In this document: in pieces, positions 1 to 8,508 of the stretch
How positions within the stretch are numbered: the stretch's first letter is position 1
How the letters are laid out: each line of letters starts with the position of its first letter
DNA from: Hathewaya proteolytica DSM 3090
GTDB lineage: Bacteria > Bacillota > Clostridia > Clostridiales > Clostridiaceae
Length of the DNA stretch: 64,000 nt
Direction: 5' to 3'
Assembly: GCF_900142225.1 (NCBI RefSeq)
Contig: NZ_FRAD01000012.1
Coordinates: 1 to 64,000 of the forward strand
Program-made: the position numbers and the translations under genes
Notes under the pieces: model-generated
The model's input: the letters and a program-made list of their open reading frames with translations, nothing else
What the model was told of the DNA's origin: nothing
The model's database searches: none

Positions 1-136
1 TACCTTCACTTTTATACAAGTCTATCTTCTTTCCAAGATAGTGATTATATACAAATCTGCAAGAGCCGAAAGTCTTACTTAACATAATTTCTTGTTCTTT
101 AGTTGGCACTAACCTAAATTTAAAAGACTTCTCCAC
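1..136 (-). CDS. tnpB: TnpB (IS200/IS605 OrfB) N-terminus, cut by window edge
   Basis: Reading leftward from a GTG at 136, with a GAGGTGG ribosome binding site just upstream, the first 45 codons give the typical start of the TnpB RNA-guided nuclease of IS605/IS1341 elements: KSFKFRLVPTKEQE, then KTFGSCRFVYNHYL. TnpB is the transposon-encoded ancestor of Cas12 and uses an omega RNA made from the right end of its element. The RuvC catalytic region lies outside the window, so I cannot tell whether the gene is intact. No TnpA (Y1 transposase) is seen in the visible part. Confidence 0.85.
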   Translation of the reverse strand, partial: MEKSFKFRLVPTKEQEIMLSKTFGSCRFVYNHYLGKKIDLYKSEG

Positions 137-249
137 AATATCCACCTCATTTCTTATGTATTTTATGTAGTTTGTATAGTTATTATACAATGCTATTGAA
201 ATGACGTCAGAATTAACTTTCATATTGTATTTTGTTCTAAATCAGAAGT

Positions 250-345
250 TAGTGTAATGTTAAGTTAGGGGAGTATCGAACTCCCCTAACTTAAAGCCCT
301 TACATCCTCGACCACAAGGGCACGAGGTTTTACGGGCAAAATAAT
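250..345 (-). mobile_element. hairpin-rich IS605-like end / possible omega RNA remnant
   Basis: A long perfect hairpin (TTAAGTTAGGGGAGT at 260-274 against ACTCCCCTAACTTAA at 280-294) is followed by two interleaved short stems: GCCCTT 296-301 with AAGGGC 316-321, and CCTCG 306-310 with CGAGG 323-327. Read on the minus strand, this resembles the 3' end of an omega RNA and the right end of an IS200/IS605 element (CTTGTGGTCGAGGATGTAAG, then a terminal palindrome). It lies between gntR and the start of tnpB, where a left end rather than a right end would be expected. It may be a solitary end, a left end sharing the fold, or a terminator for the gntR operon. The assignment rests on visual resemblance only. 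Confidence 0.45.
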
Positions 346-397
346 AAAAGGAAAATTGTAAAGTTAAAGCTAACTAAAAATATTGTTCTATTCATAA

Positions 398-784
398 TTA
401 TTGCTCTCCCCTTCTAAAATCCTTGAAAATATCTTCTATACTCTTAATTATATCTTCCTTATCTATGCCCCTATTAAAACACTCCGCCGCATAATATTCT
501 AGATTGTTGCGAAACTCTTGCTGAAATTTTTCGTTGGAAACACAAAGGCTCAGTGACACTATGGCACCACGCCGTCTGTCTATCTTTACATATCCATCTT
601 CCTTTAGAAGGTTATAGGCCTTATTTACCGTATGCATATTAATACCTATGTCATCAGCTAGACTTCTCACTGAAGGAAGCTCTTCGCCATCCTCAATAGT
701 TCCCTTGGCGATACCTTCCACAATTTGATTTTTTATCTGCATATATATGGGCACTTCTGAATCAAAATCTATTCTCAATATCAA
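398..784 (-). CDS. GntR-family (YtrA-type) transcriptional regulator
   Basis: This is a short regulator of about 128 aa with an N-terminal winged helix-turn-helix (VPIYMQIKNQIVEGIAKG, then LPSVRSLADDIGINMHTVNK) and a short C-terminal helical tail. That is the YtrA layout, which lacks a large ligand-binding domain. A TTG at 784 is preferred because the protein then begins MILRIDFDSE as in relatives and a GAGGG site lies 8 nt upstream; a GTG at 799 is the alternative. It is the last gene of an operon with an ABC ATPase and permease. YtrA relatives usually repress their own transporter operon and are released by cell-wall-active compounds; here the inducer is unknown. Confidence 0.88.
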   Translation of the reverse strand: MILRIDFDSEVPIYMQIKNQIVEGIAKGTIEDGEELPSVRSLADDIGINMHTVNKAYNLLKEDGYVKIDRRRGAIVSLSLCVSNEKFQQEFRNNLEYYAAECFNRGIDKEDIIKSIEDIFKDFRRGEQ

Positions 785-804
785 TGGTTTTTCCCTCACT
801 GTTC

Positions 805-2469
805 TTATAGTTCTCTAAACATTTGCTCTCCTTTTTTCCTTAATTTCATTATGGCAATAAAAATCAATATTGTCAAAACCACAATTACAGCTGTAAGGTA
901 TACATATAGATTTCTTATTGAAGTAAATTTATATGTCAGGTATATTATAAATCCTATGGCTATCATTACAATTATACCTAAAAACATGCTAAGCATGGAA
1001 CTAATGCTTTGTTTTACAACGTAGGTTTCACTTTTCCATGAAAAATTGGGGAAAGTAAGATTTATTATAAGTCCAGAGATAGCGGAAAATAAGGATAGCA
1101 ATAGTGGGATACTCAATACAAAGAAAAAATTCAAAGGATTTAATTTAAATCCTATGGCAAATAGTATGGAATCCAAAATTATGGCAGGCACAGTTATTAT
1201 TAAATTGACAAATATTTTAACTAAAAATACCTGTTTCGCTTCTACTGGTAGGGTTTTTAATATCCACAGATTCTTGCCCTCTATGGATATGGAAGAACCG
1301 GTGGTGCAACTCAAGGAAGCACTAAACACTAAAACAGCTATGGGTATAAGTTGTATAAATTGCAGCATAAGAGGCATCACAGCTGTCATATCATTTCCAC
1401 TAGCTAGAATTTTTATAATGCCTTGGCTGCCAACAAATAAACTAGACACTGCCGCTACGGTAGACATAACAACGCCAACACTAGTATTCATAACGTATAT
1501 TGGGGAAGATATATATCTTTTTATTTCTTTTTTTAATAAAGCTTTAAACACGGAAGATTGCTTTAGTCTTTTAATCTTGTAATTTCCTTTTTTATATATT
1601 TCACCTAATTTTAAATTTATATCCATATACCCTTTAGAAAATACAGCCACAAACAAAATGAATGGTATTAAACTCCACAAAATCATTTTTATTAAGGATA
1701 TAATGTTGTAATTTGTCACAGCATCTACATATAAAAATGCTGGTGGACAAAGTTTATTTATGGCATTGGTAATAGAAGTACTATTTTTCATAACATAGGA
1801 TATCAGTGTATTCATTTTAGATGATCCAACTAAAATTAGTATTAAAGAAGCCATGGACAAAATCATTAATACTATATTTTTTGCTTTTACCTTTGAAGAA
1901 ATATAAGATAGTAAAAATGCAAATAAAGAAGATATAACTATGGGTAAAAGGGGTACAAAGAAAAACAATGCTATGATAAAAAGAAAAAATACTGGATTTA
2001 CACCCTGCTTATAAGTGAAATATATTATGGATGATGGGAATATAACCATGGCCGAAAATAGGTAATTTATCACAAGCAGTTCTATGATTTTGCTGGACAA
2101 TATAGTGCTAGGTTGCACAGGCATTGTCATTAGAAGCTCAAAATCCTTTGCCGAAAAAAGTATGCCTTGGGCTTTGAACATGGAAGTAAAAAAAGTAAGT
2201 AACATAACAACAAGAACTGACATATACAACAATAAATCTAGCATGCCAACAGATTTAAGTCCCTTTGCCATTAGTGAAAAGTAGAGACTTACTAAAATGC
2301 CGATAATAATAAGGGAAAACAGCACTCCTCCCCCTACAAATATATCTTTTAAATTAGATTTTCTATGTTTTTTGCCTAGCTTATTCAATCCAAGAGTATT
2401 TATTAGATTTATTTTTAGAATAAGCTTAAGATTCTTTATGCTCAATGAGTTCCATGAAAACTTCTTCAA
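805..2469 (-). CDS. ABC exporter permease (large multi-spanning protein)
   Basis: This is a hydrophobic protein of about 554 aa with some twelve predicted membrane segments in two halves, joined by a soluble stretch (KIKRLKQSSVFKALLKKEIK). The segment FSAKDFELLMTMP matches putative ABC exporter permeases of Firmicutes, in which one long polypeptide supplies both transmembrane halves. A TTG at 2469 is chosen because AAAAGGAG lies 9 nt upstream. This overlaps the end of the ATPase gene by about 44 nt and implies coupled translation; an ATG at 2478 has no spacing from that site. With the preceding ATPase it should form a complete transporter. The substrate is unknown; antimicrobial efflux is a guess from the GntR partner. 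Confidence 0.8.
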   Translation of the reverse strand: MKKFSWNSLSIKNLKLILKINLINTLGLNKLGKKHRKSNLKDIFVGGGVLFSLIIIGILVSLYFSLMAKGLKSVGMLDLLLYMSVLVVMLLTFFTSMFKAQGILFSAKDFELLMTMPVQPSTILSSKIIELLVINYLFSAMVIFPSSIIYFTYKQGVNPVFFLFIIALFFFVPLLPIVISSLFAFLLSYISSKVKAKNIVLMILSMASLILILVGSSKMNTLISYVMKNSTSITNAINKLCPPAFLYVDAVTNYNIISLIKMILWSLIPFILFVAVFSKGYMDINLKLGEIYKKGNYKIKRLKQSSVFKALLKKEIKRYISSPIYVMNTSVGVVMSTVAAVSSLFVGSQGIIKILASGNDMTAVMPLMLQFIQLIPIAVLVFSASLSCTTGSSISIEGKNLWILKTLPVEAKQVFLVKIFVNLIITVPAIILDSILFAIGFKLNPLNFFFVLSIPLLLSLFSAISGLIINLTFPNFSWKSETYVVKQSISSMLSMFLGIIVMIAIGFIIYLTYKFTSIRNLYVYLTAVIVVLTILIFIAIMKLRKKGEQMFREL

Positions 2470-3145
2470 GACTACCATCTCCTTTTACTTCATCTATAAA
2501 TCCAGATGCCACTATTTTACCGCCTTTGATTATAGCTATTTTATCACAAAGTTTTTCAGCTACTTCCAAAACGTGAGTGGAGAAGAAAATTGCCCCACCT
2601 TGCTGACATAACTCTTTCATAAATCCCTTTAAAATGTGAGATGCCTTTGGATCAAGTCCCACAAAAGGCTCGTCTAATATAAGTAGCTTGGGTTCATGAA
2701 CAAATGCAGAAATTAAAGCTAGTTTCTGTTTCATACCATGGGAATAAGATGAAATCAAATCTCCCAGGTTTTCAGTAATTTCGAAGGCATCTGCATACCT
2801 TTTTATTCTTTCTTCCCTTATGTCCTTTGAAACTCTGTATATATCTGCAATAAAATTTAAATACTGTATTCCTGTAAGAGCATCGTATATATCAGGATTG
2901 TCTGGAATATATGCAAAATCACTTTTACACTGCAAAGGCTCTTTTTTTACAGAATGGTTGTTTACAGTAATTTCACCCTGTTCAAAGTTTAGAATCCCCA
3001 CTACACATTTTATGGTGGTGGTTTTCCCTGCTCCATTGTGACCTATGAAGCCAAAGATTTCACCAGCCTTTACGTCTATGTTTATGTCATCTATGGCATT
3101 TTTACCTTTACTATAGGATTTTGAAAGTTTTTTTATTTCTAACAT
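2426..3145 (-). CDS. ABC transporter ATP-binding protein
   Basis: This 239-aa ATPase has Walker A GHNGAGKTT, a Q-loop region, the signature YSHGMKQK (the usual SGG is replaced by SHG), Walker B LLILDEP and the switch histidine in FFSTHV. It is the first gene of a three-gene operon ATPase-permease-gntR read leftward, starting at an ATG after GGGAGATTATT. The short C-terminal end (DGSLEEVFMELIEHKES) is typical of exporters that pair with a separate permease. It should power the permease at 805-2469. Confidence 0.9.
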   Translation of the reverse strand: MLEIKKLSKSYSKGKNAIDDINIDVKAGEIFGFIGHNGAGKTTTIKCVVGILNFEQGEITVNNHSVKKEPLQCKSDFAYIPDNPDIYDALTGIQYLNFIADIYRVSKDIREERIKRYADAFEITENLGDLISSYSHGMKQKLALISAFVHEPKLLILDEPFVGLDPKASHILKGFMKELCQQGGAIFFSTHVLEVAEKLCDKIAIIKGGKIVASGFIDEVKGDGSLEEVFMELIEHKES

Positions 3146-3185
3146 AATAATCTCCCTGCCTTTATAATCATATTATTGTTATACT

Positions 3186-3224
3186 TGTTATATATATAAT
3201 AGAACAGATATAATAAAAAATCAA
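3186..3224 (-). promoter_or_regulatory. promoter and candidate GntR operator of the ABC/gntR operon
   Basis: On the minus strand, TTGATT (3224-3219) and TATTAT (3201-3196) are spaced by exactly 17 nt. An imperfect palindrome with TGTT/AACA ends (3186-3206) covers the -10 element, which is where a YtrA-type repressor would be expected to bind. The -35 box lies inside the 3' arm of the gltX terminator stem. The promoter is seen directly; the repressor link is inference from gntR in the same operon. Confidence 0.6.
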
Positions 3225-3248
3225 CAGAATTTTGCTTATTCTGTTGAT
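3211..3248 (-). terminator. intrinsic terminator of gltX
   Basis: A perfect 11-bp stem, ATCAACAGAAT (3220-3230) with ATTCTGTTGAT (3238-3248), is followed on the minus strand by TTTTTTATT. It lies 15 nt beyond the gltX stop codon. Confidence 0.85.
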
Positions 3249-3262
3249 CTTTATTTTCTATG

Positions 3263-4912
3263 CTATTTAATAAAATTATTAAATCTTTCTTTTACTTTTT
3301 TCTCACCTAAAATCTGCATTATAGTATACAAATCTGGGGTGTTGGATCTATGAGTTAGAGCAGCTCTAACTGCACCTGCCACATCAGAAACCATTCCCTT
3401 AAAGGCTTCTGGGGTTTTCTTAAAGGCTTTTCTATCAGGAGTGTAGCCAAGGTCTGTAGCTATTCCCTTAAGCTCTTCAAACCAAGCATCTTGATCTGAA
3501 TTAAAGTTAAATTTATCATTATATACAGCTATTATCCTCTTGGCCTCTTCTATATCCATATTTTTTGGCAGTTCTATGTTCTCATCTCTTTCAAAAAGTT
3601 CGTCAAAGAAATAGAATATTTTTTCTTTAACATCACTCCACTTTGCAAAGTCTTTTCTAGGCTTTGGCCCTTCTTTGTCTATATTAAATACCTTTTTACA
3701 CATTTCTTCATTGTCAGCTAAAAGTTTAAATAATTCTTCATCATATTCCTTTGCCCAAGCGCTGCATTCTTCATAAACTCTGTCAGGTTTAAAACGGCAA
3801 ATTACATTCTTACTTACATCGTTAAGTTTCACAATATCAAATAAGGCACCGCTCTTGCTCATCTTATCAAGAGATACATGGAATTCTTCATTGTCAGAAT
3901 GTGGATTTTCTTCTCTCCACTGCTCAAAAGTTGAGTTTATTATATTTAGTAGGTACTCAACTACAGAAGACACTGGATATCCTTGCTCATTGTAATAACT
4001 TACTGCGCTTTCAGGGTCTTTTCTCTTGCTTAATTTTCTCTTGGATTCTCCATCTATTTTCATTATGTTTGGTATATGAGCGTATTTTGGAGCCTGAAGT
4101 CCCATGACTTGGAAAAGTTGCACGTGTATCGGCAATGATGAAAGCCAATCCTCCCCTCTTATGATGGTGGTTACTCTCATCAATGTATCATCTACAGCAT
4201 GGGCAAAATGGTATGTAGGAAGTCCATCGGATTTTATTATAACTACATCTTGCTGATTTTCTGGGAAAGAAACCTTTCCTCTTATAAGGTCGTCAATTAC
4301 CACCCTGTTATCTTCTTTACCAGGGGATTTTAATCTTACAATAAATCTCTCGCCGCTTTTTATTTTGTTTTCAATATCCTCTAGACTCAAATCTCTACAC
4401 TTTGCCCACTGCCCATAATATCCTGGGTTAAGTTTTTTACTTATTTGTTCTTCTCTTATGGCATTTATCTCTTCTTCTGTACAGAAACAAGGATATGCCA
4501 ATCCATTTTTTACAAGCTCTTTGGCAAAGCTTTGATAAATATCTTTTCTCGCACTTTGTTTGTAGGGGCCATAATTACCTATTTCTTCAGTTTCGTTAAT
4601 CATACCCTCTTGAAAGTTTATTCCGTAGTGGTTCATAGTCTTTATTATATCTACAATGGCACCTTCTACTTCTCTCTTCTGATCTGTGTCCTCTATCCTA
4701 ATTATAGTTACACCATGGCTTTGGCTTGCTATCTTGTCGTCAAGCAATGCAGTGAATACACCGCCAATGTGAAGAAAACCTGTAGGGCTCGGTGCAAATC
4801 TCACTACCTCTGCGCCTTCTTCTAAATTTCTTTTTGGATACTTTTCCATATAATATTCTACGCTATTATTGACTTCTGGGAAAAGCATGTTTGCTAATTT
4901 ATTATTGTCCAT
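3263..4912 (-). CDS. gltX: glutamate--tRNA ligase (class I)
   Basis: This cytoplasmic enzyme of about 549 aa charges tRNA-Glu with glutamate using ATP. The class I signatures are both present: PSPTGFLHIGG near residues 41-51 and KRKLSKRKDPES in the catalytic loop. A GEDW segment and the C-terminal anticodon-binding region follow. The protein is longer than the common 480-500 aa GluRS but fits the clostridial form of about 550 aa. An ATG at 4912 is preferred because GGTGG lies just upstream; a GTG at 4921 is possible. It is transcribed alone, under a T-box leader, and ends at a strong terminator. Whether it also charges tRNA-Gln cannot be read from the sequence. Confidence 0.9.
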   Translation of the reverse strand: MDNNKLANMLFPEVNNSVEYYMEKYPKRNLEEGAEVVRFAPSPTGFLHIGGVFTALLDDKIASQSHGVTIIRIEDTDQKREVEGAIVDIIKTMNHYGINFQEGMINETEEIGNYGPYKQSARKDIYQSFAKELVKNGLAYPCFCTEEEINAIREEQISKKLNPGYYGQWAKCRDLSLEDIENKIKSGERFIVRLKSPGKEDNRVVIDDLIRGKVSFPENQQDVVIIKSDGLPTYHFAHAVDDTLMRVTTIIRGEDWLSSLPIHVQLFQVMGLQAPKYAHIPNIMKIDGESKRKLSKRKDPESAVSYYNEQGYPVSSVVEYLLNIINSTFEQWREENPHSDNEEFHVSLDKMSKSGALFDIVKLNDVSKNVICRFKPDRVYEECSAWAKEYDEELFKLLADNEEMCKKVFNIDKEGPKPRKDFAKWSDVKEKIFYFFDELFERDENIELPKNMDIEEAKRIIAVYNDKFNFNSDQDAWFEELKGIATDLGYTPDRKAFKKTPEAFKGMVSDVAGAVRAALTHRSNTPDLYTIMQILGEKKVKERFNNFIK

Positions 4913-4949
4913 TTTATCCACCTTTCTTTTATTTTATTATATAAACATA

Positions 4950-5205
4950 GATAAAAAAATCCCTTCGCCCCACAAAACTTTATAGGACGAAAGGATTTAC
5001 TCACGTGTTACCACCTAAATTCAACTAAAATTAATAATACATTTCAGTTCTCTAAGCTCTTTAAGGGAAGCGCCCCACGAATCTACTCCATATTTTTAAA
5101 TATCTATGATTTTCGATCCATAGCTCCAAAGCTTCTTTCATTAAAGTAAATGTACCGGTTTCCACCATACCCAGCTCTCTTAAACAAATAAAATAATTAC
5201 TTTTC
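4950..5205 (-). promoter_or_regulatory. T-box leader of gltX
   Basis: On the minus strand the leader carries a stem I region with GGTATGGTGGAAACCGGTAC, the T-box core AGGTGGTAACACGTGA (about 5016-5001), and then a terminator stem ATCCTTTCGTCC (about 4996-4985) against GGGGCGAAGGGAT (about 4971-4959) ending in TTTTTTT. T-box leaders sense uncharged cognate tRNA: tRNA binding forms the antiterminator and allows read-through. GAA triplets that could be a Glu specifier lie in stem I near 5135-5142, but I could not fix the specifier loop by eye. Confidence 0.88.
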
Positions 5206-5247
5206 TTCTTCATCACCATAATATATTAATTGTACTTTACATTTCAT

Positions 5248-5276
5248 ATTATATATTTGATTTTATAATTTGTAAA
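5248..5276 (-). promoter_or_regulatory. promoter of the gltX T-box transcript
   Basis: On the minus strand, TTTACA (5276-5271) and TATAAT (5253-5248) are separated by 17 nt. The promoter is 3 bases from the pepP stop codon, so gltX can be transcribed independently of the upstream peptidase. Confidence 0.7.
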
Positions 5277-5279
5277 TGC

Positions 5280-7064
5280 CTAAATTGCTCTTGTAGCATA
5301 TTTTAACCATGATTTGTGGCTTTCGTCAAGATATGGGCTTAATTTATCATAAACTTGCTTGTGATAATCATTCAACCAAGCTCTTTCTTCTGCTGTAAGC
5401 ATTTCCACAACAACACCTCTTAAATCAATTGGGCAGAATGTTATAGTTTCAAACTTCATAAACTGTCCACCATATTCAGTGTTCTCATCTTTTCTAACTA
5501 CAAGCATATTCTCAGTTCTAATACCATGTTTGCCCTCTTTATAAACTCCTGGCTCGTTAGTTACAACCATACCTTCTTCAAGCACTGTAGGAACATAGTT
5601 AACCCTTATGGAATGAGGACCTTCATGAATGTTTAAGTAGAATCCAACACCATGACCTGTTCCACACTTATAGTCTATGCCGTACTCCCAAAGTGGTCTT
5701 CTAGCTAGTATATCTAAATTCACACCTGTGCAACCGTGTAAAAATTTTGCCATACTAAGGTTTATCACACCTTTTAACACAAGAGTAAAGTCTCTCTTCT
5801 GCTCATCAGATAATTCACCTAAAACTATAGTCCTAGTTATATCTGTAGTTCCATCTAAATACTGTCCACCTGAGTCAACAAGGAACATATCCTGCTTTTT
5901 AAGCTCATAATCTGTCTCTTCATTTGCTGAGTAGTGCATCATAGCGGCGTGTTCTTTGTAAGCTGCAATTGTGCTAAAGCTTATACCTCTAAAATCTTCT
6001 CCCTCAGCTCTAAAACCTTCAAGCTCATCGGCAGCTGATATTTCTGTTATCTCCTGCTTGCCTACATTGTTGTCAATCCAATAAAGGAATTTTACCATAG
6101 CTACACCGTCTTTAAGCTGGCAGTTTCTCATGTTGGCAATTTCAACTTCATTTTTTACTGCTTTAAGTAGTGTAGTATAATTGCTCTGTGCATTTACTTT
6201 TATATTGCTGTTTAAGGAATTAACTATCCACATATTAGTTTTTGCTTCATCATATGTCACAATAGCGCTTGTTTCAAGTTCACTTAAGCACTTGCCTATT
6301 TCATCGTACTCTCTTAACTCCACGCCATCCTTGTTTAATTCTTCCTTAACTTCCTGTGGAACCTTTTTAGAATCTACAAATACAGTAGCCTTGTCCATTG
6401 AAATTAAAGCATAAGCTATAATTACTGGATTGCTTGGTACGTCATTTCCTCTTATGTTAAATAGCCAAGCTATATCATCAAGAGAGCTAAGTACGAAGTG
6501 CGTGCTTCCTGTTTTTTTCATATTTTCTCTTACTTCTGCTAATTTTTCAATTCTGCTTTTTCCAGCATATTTTACGTCAAAAGTAAAAATTTCGTCCATA
6601 GGTATTTCAGGTCTATCTTCCCATATCTCATCAATTAAATCATATTCTAAATTGAATTTTATATCTTTGCAAGAAAGGTTTTTCTCAAGGTTATCAAAGA
6701 AGCTCTTTGATATAACTTTGCCATCAAATCCAATTGTGCTTCCATTTTCAATATTTTCTTTTAACCATTCAGATATGGTTGGTACAGAAGGTTGTCCCAT
6801 TCTATACAAATCTATTCCTGAACCTTCCAGTTGCTTTTCAGCCTGAATAAAGTATCTTCCATCTGTCCATAAGCAATTGCCCTTGTCCAGTGTTATAACA
6901 ACTGTACCTGCAGATCCTGTAAACCCTGATATCCATGCTCTGCTTTTCCAGTGTGGTGCAACATATTCACTCTGATGTGCATCGGCACTTGGAATAACAT
7001 ATGTATCTATACCCTTTTGTCTCATTAATTGTTGAAGCTTTTCAACTTTTTCTTTAACCAACAT
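5280..7064 (-). CDS. pepP: Xaa-Pro aminopeptidase (aminopeptidase P, M24B)
   Basis: This peptidase of about 594 aa removes N-terminal residues that precede proline. The N-terminal creatinase-type domains (SADAHQSEYVAPHWKSRAW) are followed by the pita-bread metallopeptidase fold with its metal ligands: the Asp pair in LVDSGGQYLDGTTDITRT, the His in GTGHGVGFYLNIHEGP, and the Glu residues in VVTNEPG and GIRTENM. The C-terminal extension is that of the long, eukaryote-like aminopeptidase P form common in Firmicutes. An ATG at 7064 is chosen because AAAGGTGG precedes it; a GTG at 7076 is the alternative. It appears to be monocistronic, and a cytoplasmic role in peptide turnover is likely. Confidence 0.92.
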   Translation of the reverse strand: MLVKEKVEKLQQLMRQKGIDTYVIPSADAHQSEYVAPHWKSRAWISGFTGSAGTVVITLDKGNCLWTDGRYFIQAEKQLEGSGIDLYRMGQPSVPTISEWLKENIENGSTIGFDGKVISKSFFDNLEKNLSCKDIKFNLEYDLIDEIWEDRPEIPMDEIFTFDVKYAGKSRIEKLAEVRENMKKTGSTHFVLSSLDDIAWLFNIRGNDVPSNPVIIAYALISMDKATVFVDSKKVPQEVKEELNKDGVELREYDEIGKCLSELETSAIVTYDEAKTNMWIVNSLNSNIKVNAQSNYTTLLKAVKNEVEIANMRNCQLKDGVAMVKFLYWIDNNVGKQEITEISAADELEGFRAEGEDFRGISFSTIAAYKEHAAMMHYSANEETDYELKKQDMFLVDSGGQYLDGTTDITRTIVLGELSDEQKRDFTLVLKGVINLSMAKFLHGCTGVNLDILARRPLWEYGIDYKCGTGHGVGFYLNIHEGPHSIRVNYVPTVLEEGMVVTNEPGVYKEGKHGIRTENMLVVRKDENTEYGGQFMKFETITFCPIDLRGVVVEMLTAEERAWLNDYHKQVYDKLSPYLDESHKSWLKYATRAI

Positions 7065-7371
7065 ATTCGTCTCCACCTTTCATACCAATTAACATAAAAC
7101 TCTAATATGCATTTTTCAATACAAGTACATTATATACTATATGTCTTCACTTTTGAATGATTTATTAAATAAATTTCAATAATTTCGAGTAAAGAATATA
7201 TGAAGATATTTTACATACAATAAGTATGGAAGGGTTATTGAGCTACTTGTTACTAAAATGTAATGTCACCTTTGGAAAGTATGCTATATAATATAACTAT
7301 AAACCATGGTTATATAAAAGATATTAATGCTACCAACCATAAGATAAAATATTTTAACGGAGGTGTTAGAC
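7065..7371. other. intergenic region between divergent pepP and the 7372 gene
   Basis: This stretch of about 300 bases carries no gene that I can support. It contains a TATAAT at 7287-7292 without a clear -35, a perfect 10-bp palindrome AACCATGGTT (7302-7311) within AT-rich flanks, and the GGAGGTG ribosome binding site of the next gene at 7359-7365. Promoters for both divergent genes must lie here. Confidence 0.5.
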
Positions 7372-7587
7372 TTGAAAAAACGCTTTGCTATTTTAACAAC
7401 AATTTTAATCGTTGCCAGTGTAGGACTTATACTATTTAATCGTACCTCCTCCAACGAATTAAAAACTTCCCAAGAGCAGCTACAGAAAAAATATGACATA
7501 TTGAAAAGTCAACAAGATACTCTTAAAGCTAAAGAGCAAGAGCTACTCACAAAGAAAAACGAAATAGAGTCAAAAATTAAGAAATAG
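7372..7587 (+). CDS. small membrane-anchored coiled-coil protein
   Basis: A TTG at 7372, 6 nt after GGAGGTG, starts a 71-aa protein. It has one N-terminal membrane segment (FAILTTILIVASVGLILF) and then a charged, Gln/Lys/Glu-rich coiled coil to the end. I do not recognise the family; the layout recalls FtsL/DivIC-type proteins, but no signature supports that. It lies 10 nt upstream of a polysaccharide deacetylase that is also built as membrane segment plus coiled coil. The two are therefore probably co-translated and may interact at the outer face of the membrane. Confidence 0.7.
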   Translation: MKKRFAILTTILIVASVGLILFNRTSSNELKTSQEQLQKKYDILKSQQDTLKAKEQELLTKKNEIESKIKK

Positions 7588-7597
7588 GAGGAGAACC

Positions 7598-8497
7598 ATG
7601 AAAGATACTAGACGTCAATCTACATACAGAAAAAAAACCCACAACTCAGTATTAAATATAATTCTTTTTAGCTTATTTTTAGTATGTTTTGCTATGGCAA
7701 TATTTACACAAGCTCAAGGAATGAAAATAAAATCAAACAAAAAAAATCTTGAGACTAGCATACAGTCCATGGAAACAGATATAAAGAAAACTGAAGGCAA
7801 CATAGAAACCTTAAATAAAGATATAGAAACTCTTGCTGCCAAGTTAAAGAAACAGCAAGAAGATTCAAAAATAGTTTACCTTACCTTTGATGACGGTCCA
7901 TCTAGTAACACCATGAAGATTTTAGATATATTAAAACAAAACAATGTGAAGGCCACTTTTTTTGTAAATGGTAAACCTGAGCTGGAACACTTATACAAAG
8001 CTATAGCTGATGGTGGACATACTATTGCTAACCACACATACAGCCATGATTACAATAAGATATACCAATCTCCTGAAGCCTTTAAGGCTGATGTTAAAAA
8101 GCTAGATGATTTCATTGAGAGAGTAACCGGACAAGCCCCCCTACACCTTTTAAGATTCCCTGGTGGCTCAAACAACCTAGTTGGTCCTAATAGATCTAAT
8201 AGAGGGAATATGAAAAACATAATACAATCTATTACACCTGAATACATTTACTTTGATTGGAATGTGGATTCTACTGATGCCTCTACCTTTAAGCAGAGTA
8301 AAGAGAAAATAGTTTCATCTGTACTTAATGAAGCTGTTCTTTATCATAACTCCGTGGTTCTAATGCATGATCTTAATCCAAAAACCACTACCCCGGAGGC
8401 CCTACCTGAAATAATATCGGGGTTAAAAGAAAAAGGATACGATTTTGATAAACTTACAAGAGATTCTTTTGCACCTCAGTTTACTAGATTGAATTAA
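7598..8497 (+). CDS. membrane-anchored polysaccharide deacetylase (NodB domain)
   Basis: This 299-aa protein has a short basic N-terminus, one membrane segment (about residues 18-38), a coiled-coil stalk (about 45-85) and a NodB/carbohydrate-esterase-4 domain. All five catalytic motifs are visible: TFDDGPS, NHTYSH, RFPGG, DWNVDSTDAS and LMHD. Such enzymes remove N-acetyl groups from peptidoglycan GlcNAc or MurNAc or from exopolysaccharide, using a His-His-Asp-bound metal. The domain would sit outside the membrane. It is co-transcribed with the preceding small coiled-coil protein and ends at a strong terminator. The sugar substrate cannot be decided from sequence. Confidence 0.9.
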   Translation: MKDTRRQSTYRKKTHNSVLNIILFSLFLVCFAMAIFTQAQGMKIKSNKKNLETSIQSMETDIKKTEGNIETLNKDIETLAAKLKKQQEDSKIVYLTFDDGPSSNTMKILDILKQNNVKATFFVNGKPELEHLYKAIADGGHTIANHTYSHDYNKIYQSPEAFKADVKKLDDFIERVTGQAPLHLLRFPGGSNNLVGPNRSNRGNMKNIIQSITPEYIYFDWNVDSTDASTFKQSKEKIVSSVLNEAVLYHNSVVLMHDLNPKTTTPEALPEIISGLKEKGYDFDKLTRDSFAPQFTRLN

Positions 8498-8508
8498 ATA
8501 ATGATTTT

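Noticed and set aside
250..345. CRISPR-like repeats or a tRNA gene in the structured region
   Set aside because: There is a single hairpin set with no repeated spacer units and no tRNA cloverleaf or CCA end. No CRISPR array, rRNA or tRNA gene was seen anywhere in the window.
1046..1582. A 178-codon open frame on the plus strand inside the ABC permease gene
   Set aside because: It lies antisense to a clear membrane-protein gene, has no ribosome binding site, and reads as low-complexity Lys/Asn/Ile text. It is a by-product of the opposite strand; similar antisense frames throughout the window were left out for the same reason.
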